A stretch of DNA of 64,000 bases from Phenylobacterium sp. (lineage in GTDB: Bacteria; Pseudomonadota; Alphaproteobacteria; Caulobacterales; Caulobacteraceae): assembly GCA_017991675.1 (NCBI GenBank), contig JAGOQB010000013.1, positions 1-64,000 of the forward strand. Reading direction: 5' to 3'. Shown here one piece after another: positions 56,110 to 63,180 of the stretch (positions are counted from its first letter, which is position 1; each line of letters begins with the position of its first letter). The position numbers and the translations under genes were made by a program. Below the pieces are notes generated by a model. The model was given only the letters and a program-made list of their open reading frames with translations. It made no database searches and was not told the origin of the DNA.

Positions 56110-56138
56110 TTGCGAACCGGAAAATCCGGCCCATATTG
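56110..56138 (+). promoter_or_regulatory. Predicted promoter and operator for the 22-codon ORF
   Basis: TTGCGA (56110-56115) and CATATT (56132-56137) are 16 bp apart. Between them is the perfect inverted repeat CCGGA-AAA-TCCGG (56117-56129). A second one, CTGTT-C-AACAG (56145-56155), lies just past the expected start of transcription. These may be repressor sites. Confidence 0.4.
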
Positions 56139-56173
56139 AAGGTCCTGTTCAACAGCTGAAAGGAGGTGACCCA

Positions 56174-56242
56174 GTGTCTCATTGTCCTCATCCGAGTGTG
56201 GAAGCCGCGACCCGGGTCGCCGCTTACGAGGTCTCCAAGTAA
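56174..56242 (+). CDS. Candidate 22-aa small protein with ideal Shine-Dalgarno
   Basis: GTG TCT CAT ... AAG TAA encodes MSHCPHPSVEAATRVAAYEVSK in two parts: a Cys/His/Pro-rich start (SHCPHPSVEAA) and a helical end (TRVAAYEVSK). It is preceded, 7 nt before the GTG, by AAAGGAGGTGA (56159-56169), which pairs almost fully with the 3' end of 16S rRNA. It is framed by a promoter, a hairpin (56254-56272) and a strong terminator (56282-56312), so it forms a complete single-gene transcript of about 170 nt. It is too short for normal gene finders and is not recognised. No run of one amino acid suggests attenuation. Confidence 0.6.
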   Translation: MSHCPHPSVEAATRVAAYEVSK

Positions 56243-56253
56243 GCGCCGAGTTG

Positions 56254-56272
56254 CGGGCCGCACTGCGGTCCG
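56254..56272 (+). other. Stem-loop after the 22-codon ORF
   Basis: CGGGCCGC (56254-56261) pairs with GCGGTCCG (56265-56272) with an ACT loop. It lies between the stop codon and the terminator and may protect the mRNA or form part of a structured RNA. Confidence 0.5.
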
Positions 56273-56281
56273 ACAATGGAA

Positions 56282-56312
56282 GGGCCGGTTCTCGAAAGAG
56301 AGCCGGCCCTTT
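56282..56312 (+). terminator. Intrinsic terminator of the 22-codon ORF transcript
   Basis: GGGCCGGTTCTC (56282-56293), GAAA loop, GAGAGCCGGCCC (56298-56309), TTT. This is a 12-bp stem with one G-U pair. Confidence 0.88.
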
Positions 56313-56391
56313 GTCATTTCGGGCGTCATATCCTGCGCCCATTACTTCTGAGGTCATGGAGCCCGCGCTCCGGCCCAGCTAGTGTCGCGCC

Positions 56392-57198
56392 ATGATCGCG
56401 ACAGCAACCGCGGTGGGCGACCACCTCCGTCAATGGCGTCAGCGCCGCCGGCTCAGCCAGCTTGACCTGGCGCTCGACGCCGAGATTTCCACCCGCCATC
56501 TCAGCTTCCTCGAAACCGGCCGCGCCCAGCCCAGCCGGGACATGGTGCTGCGCCTGACCGAACACCTGGAGATCCCGTTGCGGGAACGGAATACCATCCT
56601 CGTGGCGGCCGGCTTCGCGCCGGTGTTTCCGCAACGCTCCTTGGACGACCCCGCCCTGGCGGCGGCGCGCAGGGCCGTCGACGTCATCCTCGCCGGGCAC
56701 GAGCCCCACCCCGCCCTGGTCGTCGACCGCGGCTGGAACCTGGTCAGCGCCAACCGGATGATCGCGCCGATGATGGCCGGCGCCGCCCCCCACCTACTGG
56801 CCGCGCCGGTGAACGTGCTGCGGCTGACCCTGCATCCCAAGGGCCTGGCCTCTCGGGTCGCCAACCTGCACGAATGGCGCGCCCACCTGCTCGACCGCCT
56901 GCGCCGCGAGGTGGAGCTGACCGCCGACCCGACGCTTTCCGAGCTGCTGACCGAACTGAAGGCTTATCCGATCCCGGGCGGCCAGCCGCCGCGCAAGCCG
57001 TCCGACGAATTCGGCGGGGTCGCCATTCCGTTCCGGCTGCAGACCCCCGCCGGCTTGATGTCGTTCTTCAGCACGACCACCGTCTTCGGCACGCCGGTCG
57101 ACGTGACGCTGTCGGAGCTGACGCTGGAGACGTTCTTTCCCGCCGATGCTGAAACCGCCCAGGCGCTCCGCGCCCTGGCCGACAGCCTGCCAGCCTAG
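56392..57198 (+). CDS. XRE/MmyB-type transcriptional regulator
   Basis: A 268-residue regulator. An N-terminal HTH (LRQWRQRRRLSQLDLALDAE, STRHLSFLETGRAQPSRDMV) precedes an MmyB-like ligand domain (PHPALVVDRGWNLVSANRMI, NLHEWRAHLLDRLRREVELT, TVFGTPVDVTLSELTLETFF). MmyB-like domains bind fatty acids or similar ligands. TAGTGT ends 6 nt before the ATG and no Shine-Dalgarno is seen. The last codon overlaps the converging DUF3574 gene. Targets unknown. Confidence 0.93.
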   Translation: MIATATAVGDHLRQWRQRRRLSQLDLALDAEISTRHLSFLETGRAQPSRDMVLRLTEHLEIPLRERNTILVAAGFAPVFPQRSLDDPALAAARRAVDVILAGHEPHPALVVDRGWNLVSANRMIAPMMAGAAPHLLAAPVNVLRLTLHPKGLASRVANLHEWRAHLLDRLRREVELTADPTLSELLTELKAYPIPGGQPPRKPSDEFGGVAIPFRLQTPAGLMSFFSTTTVFGTPVDVTLSELTLETFFPADAETAQALRALADSLPA

Positions 57199-57608
57199 AA
57201 GTCCACGCAGGCCGGCTGCGTCACCAACAGCACGGATTCCTGGTGGAACCTGGCCTTGTAGGCCTTGCGCGCCGCGTTGAGCTTCAGGTTCGCCTCAATG
57301 CCGTTGGGCAGGACCAGGACCACGACCTTGGACGCCTCTCGGATCAGCTTGTTCTCATCGCCCTTCCACTGGCCGCCGCCTTCCAGCACGGTCAGCCCGC
57401 TCGGGAACCGCGGGGTCAGCTCCTCGTCGACGAACTTGCGGAAATCGGCCTCGGAAACGCCGTGTTCGCCGCCGATGTTCTGGCCGAAGAAGAGTTGGGC
57501 GGTGCGCATCGACTCCTGCCCGACAGGGCAGCTAGGCCCTATCAGGCTGGCGCAGCCCCCGAGCGCCAGGGCGCTCAAGGCCGCCGCAAAGGGAACGACG
57601 CACTTCAT
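57195..57608 (-). CDS. DUF3574 lipoprotein
   Basis: A 137-residue protein. The signal peptide has lipobox LGGC (Cys about 19), giving a lipoprotein. The mature part contains TAQLFFGQNIGGEHGVSEAD, FRKFVDEELTPRFPSGLTVL and GQWKGDENKLIREASKVVVL, the DUF3574 pattern. The function is unknown. It is a single gene on the minus strand between the MmyB gene and spmX. Confidence 0.85.
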   Translation of the reverse strand: MKCVVPFAAALSALALGGCASLIGPSCPVGQESMRTAQLFFGQNIGGEHGVSEADFRKFVDEELTPRFPSGLTVLEGGGQWKGDENKLIREASKVVVLVLPNGIEANLKLNAARKAYKARFHQESVLLVTQPACVDF

Positions 57609-57655
57609 GTGGCATGGTTAGCACGCGTCGCAGCTAAGGCGGAACGGGCCCGTGG

Positions 57656-58912
57656 CTATTCGTCGCGCTCGAGGATCGCGTCCACGTGCTCGATGTCCTG
57701 GCGGCCGAGCCGGTCGAGGATCATGTAGACCGCCACCCCGATCAGGCCGACTCCGGCGATGCCGGCCAGCCAGACCACCGTTCCCGGATTCATCGCCCCG
57801 GCGGCCTGCGGCTGGGGCATGCTCAGCGCCCAGAACAGGCAGCCGCCGAACAGGGTCACCCCCGCGCCGGCGAGGCCGACGGCCGGCAGCAGGCTCGGTC
57901 GCCGAACCGTCCGCGGCCGGTCCCAGCTCGGGGGCTCGGGCGGCGCAGCTTCCAGCACGGCCTCGACCTCGGGCGCCGTGGACGTCTGCGGCGACTCGAA
58001 CAGCGTCGGCTCGGGCTCGGATTCGTTGGCCGCGACCAGCTCCAGCTTCGGCGTCTCGAACGCCTCAGGCGCGGCGAACTCCTCCTCGCCCGGCGGAGTC
58101 AGGACGAAAGCCGGCTCAGCGGGCGGTTCGGGAAACCTCAGTTCCGTCACCGGGGCCGGCTCCTCGACGACCAGCCGCGGGGGCGGGTCGACGACCGGCC
58201 CCTTGGGAGCCGCCTCATTGAAGATGCTGGACAGCCGCGAGGACACCGATGCGGCGGCGGCGGCGACCGGGCTCTGCTGGTCGTCTTCCAGGGCCGCGCC
58301 GGCGGGCGCTTCCTGGTGGACGGGGTCGCGTTCGACGATCGCCCGGGCGCCGTCCATCGGCGCGCTCAGCGCGGTCGGCGTCTGGCGCGGCACGACGCCG
58401 GTCGCATCGAGGTCGATGTTCGGCCGCACCACCGGCGACGGCGCCGGGACCCAGCCGTCGACCGGCGTCAGGAACAGCGTCTTTTCCGCCGAGCGGCGGC
58501 GCACCAGGGCGTCGACGACGATGGTTTCACCCTCGAACTGCGCCTTGCGCCACAGCTCCATCGCGCAGGCGGCCTGGATCAGGCTGCCCTCGTTGAGCCG
58601 CCGCAGCACCGATGAGCGCCGAAAATTCTCCAGACCGATATTGAAGGCGAACGCCGCCAGGGCGTCGAACTGGTTTTGGTTCAGGGGGGTGAACACCCAC
58701 TCGTTGATCGAGTGCGACACCGCGATCAGGTCGTAGAGCAGCAGCGCCTCGGCGTCCTGTTCCGAGACCTCGGCTCCCTCGCGGGCGGTCAGCGTGTGGC
58801 CATGCCCGATGGTCCAGCGCCCATCGGGCAGTTGGGCCGATTTCCGGCGGTAGCCTTCGAAGCGCTTGATCAGCTCGATGGCCGATCTCGACACCTGGTT
58901 ACGCGGTTTCAT
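57656..58912 (-). CDS. spmX: Polar muramidase-like protein SpmX
   Basis: A 418-residue protein. The GH24-type muramidase domain (about residues 1-150) has IELIKRFEGYRRKSAQL with the conserved Glu19, DGRWTIGHGHTLTAREGAEV and LRRLNEGSLIQAACAMELWR. A long acidic, Pro-rich intermediate region (150-345) follows, then two C-terminal membrane helices. This is the layout of Caulobacter SpmX, which recruits DivJ to the stalked pole. The ATG at 58910-58912 gives the canonical MKPRNQVSR. TIGHGHT stands where family members mostly read TIGYGHT, and the usual catalytic Asp after Glu19 is missing. Confidence 0.95.
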   Translation of the reverse strand: MKPRNQVSRSAIELIKRFEGYRRKSAQLPDGRWTIGHGHTLTAREGAEVSEQDAEALLLYDLIAVSHSINEWVFTPLNQNQFDALAAFAFNIGLENFRRSSVLRRLNEGSLIQAACAMELWRKAQFEGETIVVDALVRRRSAEKTLFLTPVDGWVPAPSPVVRPNIDLDATGVVPRQTPTALSAPMDGARAIVERDPVHQEAPAGAALEDDQQSPVAAAAASVSSRLSSIFNEAAPKGPVVDPPPRLVVEEPAPVTELRFPEPPAEPAFVLTPPGEEEFAAPEAFETPKLELVAANESEPEPTLFESPQTSTAPEVEAVLEAAPPEPPSWDRPRTVRRPSLLPAVGLAGAGVTLFGGCLFWALSMPQPQAAGAMNPGTVVWLAGIAGVGLIGVAVYMILDRLGRQDIEHVDAILERDE

Positions 58913-58979
58913 GGCCGATTGACCCATCCTGACACATGGGCGCATGCGCCCAGGCCTTGGCCGGCAAAATAGGCGCCGG

Positions 58980-60410
58980 TTAGAGCAGGATCACCGCGGC
59001 GAGGCCGAGGAAGGCGAAGAAGCCCGTAAAGTCGGTGGCGAAAGTCACGAAAACCGACGACGAAACCGCCGGATCGCGCCCCATCCGCTCAAGCACCAGC
59101 GGCGCGAGCACCCCGGCCAGCGAGGCGACGAACAGGTTTATGATGAGCGCGAGCCCAAACGTGACGCTCAGCATCACGTCCCGGAACAGGAAATAGATCA
59201 CCCCGCCGGTCACCGCCGCCAGGGCCGCGCCATTAGCCAGGCCCACCGCCATCTCGCGGAAGACCGTCCGATAGGCGTTGACCGAGGAAAGTTCCTTGCT
59301 GGCCAGGGCGCGCACGGCGACGGCCAGGGCCTGGGTGCCGGCGTTGCCGCCGAGCGAAGCCACGATCGGCATCAGCACCGCCAGGGTGACCAGCTTGGCG
59401 ATCTCGCCCTCGAAGGCGCGGATCACGCTGGCGGCCAGGGCCGCGGTCACCGTGTTGAGCGCCAGCCACGGCAGGCGCGCGCGGATGATGTCCAGGACGT
59501 CGGCGTTCCGGCCGGCGTCCGACACCCCGGCCAGGGCGAGGATGTCCTCCTCGCTCTCTTCCTGGATGACCCCGACGATGTCGTCGACGGTGATCTGGCC
59601 GACCAGCCGCCCGCCCGGCTCCACCACCGGGGCCGAGATCAGGTGGTACTTGTCGAAGATGTAAGCGACCTCTTCCTGGTCCATCCCGACCGGGATTTCC
59701 GTCACCGGCTCCATGATCTGGGCCAGGGGCGTGCTGCGCGGCGCGCGCAGAAGGTGGCTGACCGGCGCGGCGCCGACCGGCTTGTAGCTCGGGTCCACGA
59801 CATAGACGTCGAAGAACAGCTCGGGCAGATCCTCGGCTTCCTTGCGGAAGTGGTCGATGGTCTGGCCGACGGTCCAGAACTGCGGCGCGGCCACGACCTC
59901 GCGCTGCATGATGCGGCCGGCCGTCTCGTCCTCGTAGGCCAGCGAGGTTTCGATCGCCGTCCGCTCGGTCTCGGGCATCGCCGCGAGCACCTGAACCCGC
60001 TTGTCGTCCTCCAGGTCGTCGACGACGTCGGCCGCGTCGTCCGAATCGAGCTCTTCCAGCGCCTTGGCCAGGGTCGCCGGGGCGACCGTCTCCAGCACCT
60101 CCTCGCGTATCTCGGTGTCGAGTTCGGACAGGATCTCGGCCAGCGCTTCGGGCGCCAGGTGGGTCAGCACCTCGTCGCGGTACTCGGACGAAAGGAAACC
60201 CATCAGGTCGGCGACGTCGGCCGGGTGCAGAGCGCCCAGCAGCTCGCGAAGGCGTTCGGCGTCGCCGCGATCGGCGGCGTCCACCACCATGGCCACGAAT
60301 TTGGGATTTAGCGCGTAGTCCTCGCCTAGAGCGAGGTCTTCAAGGTCTTCTTCGAGCTCAGGAGCAATCTTGTCGGCAGCTTCGGACAGGTCGGCCGTTT
60401 CGCGGCTCAT
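58980..60410 (-). CDS. mgtE: Magnesium transporter MgtE
   Basis: A 476-residue Mg2+ channel. It has an N-domain of helical repeats (LRELLGALHPADVADLMGFL, ALAEILSELDTEIREEVLET), two CBS domains (IDHFRKEAEDLPELFFDVYV; APVVEPGGRLVGQITVDDIV) and five C-terminal membrane helices (ASLGGNAGTQALAVAVRAL is the MgtE signature). Mg2+ binding to the cytosolic domains closes the pore. The tRNA-Leu gene lies 61 bp upstream on the same strand. Confidence 0.97.
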   Translation of the reverse strand: MSRETADLSEAADKIAPELEEDLEDLALGEDYALNPKFVAMVVDAADRGDAERLRELLGALHPADVADLMGFLSSEYRDEVLTHLAPEALAEILSELDTEIREEVLETVAPATLAKALEELDSDDAADVVDDLEDDKRVQVLAAMPETERTAIETSLAYEDETAGRIMQREVVAAPQFWTVGQTIDHFRKEAEDLPELFFDVYVVDPSYKPVGAAPVSHLLRAPRSTPLAQIMEPVTEIPVGMDQEEVAYIFDKYHLISAPVVEPGGRLVGQITVDDIVGVIQEESEEDILALAGVSDAGRNADVLDIIRARLPWLALNTVTAALAASVIRAFEGEIAKLVTLAVLMPIVASLGGNAGTQALAVAVRALASKELSSVNAYRTVFREMAVGLANGAALAAVTGGVIYFLFRDVMLSVTFGLALIINLFVASLAGVLAPLVLERMGRDPAVSSSVFVTFATDFTGFFAFLGLAAVILL

Positions 60411-60471
60411 GCGGACCTCCCTTGGCGTCGGACGAAGATGTGCTCAGTCGCTGTTGAAGACCCTGATTCAC

Positions 60472-60556
60472 TGGTGCGGTCGAGAAGACTCGAACTTCCA
60501 CGGGTTGCCCCACAGCGACCTCAACGCTGCGCGTCTACCAATTCCGCCACGACCGC
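60472..60556 (-). tRNA. tRNA-Leu (anticodon GAG)
   Basis: An 85-nt gene on the minus strand ending in an encoded CCA (60474-60472). The 7-bp acceptor stem GCGGTCG/CGACCGC is intact. The D-arm reads GGCGGAATTGGTAGACGC, the anticodon stem-loop is CAGCG-TTGAGGT-CGCTG with GAG in the middle, then the long class-II variable arm and a T-arm GTTCGAGTC. GAG reads CUC/CUU leucine codons. It lies between the FliN-like and mgtE genes. Confidence 0.95.
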
Positions 60557-60604
60557 TCGTGGTGAGGCGCGGCTGGTAGCAAACCCCCGCAGCTTTGTGA
60601 AGCC

Positions 60605-60886
60605 CTACTGACCGCCTGCCATGAAGTCATACACATCTGCCGCACGCGTGACGGCGATCGAGATGCGATCCTCGTTGATCTGGATCTCCCCGCGAGCGAC
60701 CGGATGGTTGTTCGCCAGGATCCAGACTTCCTCGTTCACGCCGGCGTCCAGCGGAATCACGGCGCCGCGGCCCATGCGCAGAAGTTGCTGCATCGGCAGG
60801 GTCGACCGGCCCAGCAGGACCGATATTTCGACGTTGACCTCGTTGACCTGACCCAAGACGCAAAGCCTTTGAAACACTAGAGACAT
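60605..60886 (-). CDS. FliN/SpoA-domain protein (flagellar motor switch-like)
   Basis: A 93-residue protein holding one SpoA domain: VNEVNVEISVLLGRSTLPMQ, LLRMGRGAVIPLDAGVNEEV and ILANNHPVARGEIQINEDRI. This is the conserved core of FliN, the C-ring protein that supports torque and switching. No other flagellar gene is near, so it could be the genome's FliN or an orphan paralogue. The start at 60886 gives little before the domain. Confidence 0.85.
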   Translation of the reverse strand: MSLVFQRLCVLGQVNEVNVEISVLLGRSTLPMQQLLRMGRGAVIPLDAGVNEEVWILANNHPVARGEIQINEDRISIAVTRAADVYDFMAGGQ

Positions 60887-60935
60887 CGCAGCAGGGCTTT
60901 GACGCGCCCAGCCTGCTCACCACATTGGGTCCAAC

Positions 60936-61661
60936 ATGCTTGACCGCTCGTTAAACCTCTCGCCCGACGCGCCGATCTTCGGCCGCGACGACGGCTTGGC
61001 CGCCCAGTGGGCGGTGTCGCGCGCCCCGGTGCCCTATCCTGAAGCGGTGGCGGCCATGGAGGCGCGTGCGGCGGCCATCGCCGAGGGGAGCGCGGGCGAA
61101 CTGGTCTGGTTGCTCGAGCATCCGCCGCTCTACACCGCCGGGGTCTCGGCCAAGAACGACGACCTGCTCGATCCGAATCGATTCCCGGTCTTCGCCAGCG
61201 GCCGCGGCGGGCAGTTCACCTATCATGGCCCCGGCCAGCGGGTGGCCTATGTGATGCTCGACCTGACCAAGCGCCGCCGCGACGTGCGCGCCTTCGTGGC
61301 CAGCCTCGAGGCCTGGGTGATCGGCGCCCTCGCCCGCTTCAACGTCGAGGGCGAGATTCGCGACGGCCGCGTCGGGGTCTGGGTGGAACGCAAGACGCCC
61401 GGCGCGCCGACTCGCGAGGACAAGATCGCCGCCATCGGGGTCAAGTTGCGCCGCTGGGTGTCGTTCCACGGCATATCGCTGAACGTGGAGCCGGACCTTG
61501 GCCACTTCTCGGGCATCGTCCCCTGCGGCCAGACCGAGCATGGGGTCACCAGCCTGGTCGACCTGGGCCTGCCGGTGACCATGGACGAGGCCGACGAGGC
61601 CCTGCGCGCCAGCTTCCGGCTGGTGTTCGGCGACGTCGAGGAAGCCGAGGCGCCCGTCTAG
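60936..61661 (+). CDS. lipB: Octanoyltransferase LipB
   Basis: A 241-residue enzyme transferring octanoyl from ACP to lipoyl domains. Motifs: [60 protein letters not shown] and [19 protein letters not shown] with the catalytic Cys. The length fits. It is divergent from the FliN-like gene. Confidence 0.97.
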   Translation: MLDRSLNLSPDAPIFGRDDGLAAQWAVSRAPVPYPEAVAAMEARAAAIAEGSAGELVWLLEHPPLYTAGVSAKNDDLLDPNRFPVFASGRGGQFTYHGPGQRVAYVMLDLTKRRRDVRAFVASLEAWVIGALARFNVEGEIRDGRVGVWVERKTPGAPTREDKIAAIGVKLRRWVSFHGISLNVEPDLGHFSGIVPCGQTEHGVTSLVDLGLPVTMDEADEALRASFRLVFGDVEEAEAPV

Positions 61662-61670
61662 CTTCGTGTG

Positions 61671-61799
61671 TCATCCCGGAAAGCGCGCAGCGCTTGTCCG
61701 GGACCCGTTCGCGCCATGTTCGCGGAATGGGGCGAGGCCGCGCCGGGCCTTCAGCATCGGTGTTCATGGTTCCCGGTCTTGCTGCGCAAACCGGGATGA
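61671..61799. repeat. Palindromic intergenic repeat (REP/BIME-like)
   Basis: The 129-bp element starts TCATCCCGG and ends CCGGGATGA. Each end forms a hairpin: TCCCGGA-AAGCGC...GCGCTT-g-TCCGGGA (61674-61703) and TCCCGGT-cTTGC...GCAAa-CCGGGA (61771-61796). The layout, a pair of REP-like hairpins separated by about 65 bp, is typical of mobile palindromic repeats in alphaproteobacteria. It begins 9 bp after the lipB stop. Confidence 0.7.
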
Positions 61800-61802
61800 T
61801 AG

Positions 61803-62216
61803 TCAGGGAGCCTGGGCTCCCAGCGACCGCATTGGGTTGGGGCCGAAGCGGTTCGCGCCCATCTCGCTCCCCATGACGCCCAACTCGACCGCCGCCCAGA
61901 CCAGGGCCAGGCCGAACAGGAAGTCGAAGAAGCCGACGGGCTGGGGCCAAACCGCGACCAGGGCGAACAGGATCAGCGCCGCCCACCAGCCGGACTTGCC
62001 CCGGTCATGGAGCCGCTTGGAAAGCACGCAAGCCCCGGCGTAGATCAGGGCCGGATAGACGAACCATCCGGTCAACCAGTGCAGGGTGACGCCCACCACG
62101 GCCTCATAGACGGCCGCCAGGCCCAGCAGGGTCGCGGCCGCGATCAGGAACGGCGCGCGGGCGATCCGCCCCTGCGCCGAGAGCAGCAGCGCCCCCCAGT
62201 CCGTCTGGCCGTTCAT
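61803..62216 (-). CDS. DUF805 membrane protein
   Basis: A 137-residue protein of the DUF805 family, with about four membrane helices (RAPFLIAAATLLGLAAVYEA; ALIYAGACVLSKRLHDRGKS with the family K-R-L-H-D-x-G/R; WWAALILFALVAVWP). The function is unknown; members are membrane proteins. It lies 14 bp downstream of the YbjQ-like gene, probably one transcript. Its stop abuts the repeat. Confidence 0.9.
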   Translation of the reverse strand: MNGQTDWGALLLSAQGRIARAPFLIAAATLLGLAAVYEAVVGVTLHWLTGWFVYPALIYAGACVLSKRLHDRGKSGWWAALILFALVAVWPQPVGFFDFLFGLALVWAAVELGVMGSEMGANRFGPNPMRSLGAQAP

Positions 62217-62230
62217 GCCCCCTCCGTCCG

Positions 62231-62551
62231 CTAGCGCAGTTTGACGGCCGTGCCGGCGGCGGTGACCATCAGCATGCCGTTGTCGGCGCCCAGCGCCTCA
62301 TAGTCCAGATCCACGCCCACCACGGCGTCGGCGCCGAGCTTGGCGGCCTCATCGCACATCTCGCGGAGGGCGATGTCGCGCGCCTCGCGCAGGGCCTTCT
62401 CGTAGCCCCCGGCGCGGCCGCCGATGATGTTGGTGATGCCGGCGAACAGGTCGCGGAAGATGTGCGCGCCGATGATCGCCTCGCCGCTGACCACGCCGAC
62501 GGTCCGGGCGATTTCGCGTTCAGCCACATAGGGGGTGGTGCTGGTGATCAT
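62231..62551 (-). CDS. YbjQ/UPF0145 family protein
   Basis: A 106-residue protein: [60 protein letters not shown] and [19 protein letters not shown]. These are the UPF0145/YbjQ signatures; the family forms pentamers and its function is unclear. ATG 62549-62551 has GGAG upstream. The region further upstream in frame is the antisense of msrB and is not coding. Confidence 0.92.
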   Translation of the reverse strand: MITSTTPYVAEREIARTVGVVSGEAIIGAHIFRDLFAGITNIIGGRAGGYEKALREARDIALREMCDEAAKLGADAVVGVDLDYEALGADNGMLMVTAAGTAVKLR

Positions 62552-62605
62552 GACGACTCCGGGGGACACTTTCGCGAACGGGTCGCCGACCTTAGATTGA
62601 CCTCC

Positions 62606-63097
62606 ATGAGCACGCCAGCCGCCTCCCCCTCCGGTTTCGACCTCACCCCGCCGACCGCCGACGAGCGCGCCTCGCTTGAGGCCGGCCTGTCGCGCGAGGA
62701 GGCCGACGTCCTGCTGCATCATGGCACCGAGGCCCCGTTCTGCGGCGGCCTGCTCGATAACAAGGAGGACGGCGTCTACTGCTGCCGCCTCTGCGCCCTG
62801 CCGCTGTTCCGCGCCAAGACCAAGTTCGAGAGCGGCACCGGCTGGCCCAGTTTCTTTGCGCCGTTCGACGAGAGCCACGTGATCGGCGTGCGAGACGTCA
62901 GCTACGGCATGATCCGCATCGAGACCCGCTGCGCCCGCTGCGACAGCCACCAGGGCCACGTGTTCCCGGACGGCCCGCCGCCCACGCGCCTGCGTTACTG
63001 CATCAACTCGGTGTCGCTGGAGTTCATCCAGAACGGCTCGCCCCTGCGCGATCCGTTGGGCCGCGGCGACAACGCCGCTCTGGCCGGCGCCGGCTAG
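62606..63097 (+). CDS. msrB: Peptide-methionine (R)-S-oxide reductase
   Basis: A 163-residue MsrB repairing methionine-R-sulfoxide. Zinc cysteines in CCRLC and [36 protein letters not shown] and the catalytic [11 protein letters not shown] are present. The ATG at 62606 gives a normal length. It is divergent from ybjQ, sharing about 55 bp. Confidence 0.96.
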   Translation: MSTPAASPSGFDLTPPTADERASLEAGLSREEADVLLHHGTEAPFCGGLLDNKEDGVYCCRLCALPLFRAKTKFESGTGWPSFFAPFDESHVIGVRDVSYGMIRIETRCARCDSHQGHVFPDGPPPTRLRYCINSVSLEFIQNGSPLRDPLGRGDNAALAGAG

Positions 63098-63180
63098 AGC
63101 GCCGCGCGGCCTAACGGCTTGGCGGACCGGGCGGAAAGCGCGCTAAGCTCCCGGTCAAACAACGCCAGGGAGGCGACGCC

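Noticed and set aside
56174-56242. 22-codon ORF as an attenuator leader for the MmyB regulator
   Set aside because: No run of a single amino acid, only one terminator and no alternative antiterminator found; the regulator seems to have its own leaderless start.
60411-60471. Magnesium riboswitch before mgtE
   Set aside because: Only 61 bp separate the tRNA-Leu gene from mgtE; too short for a known Mg2+ riboswitch.
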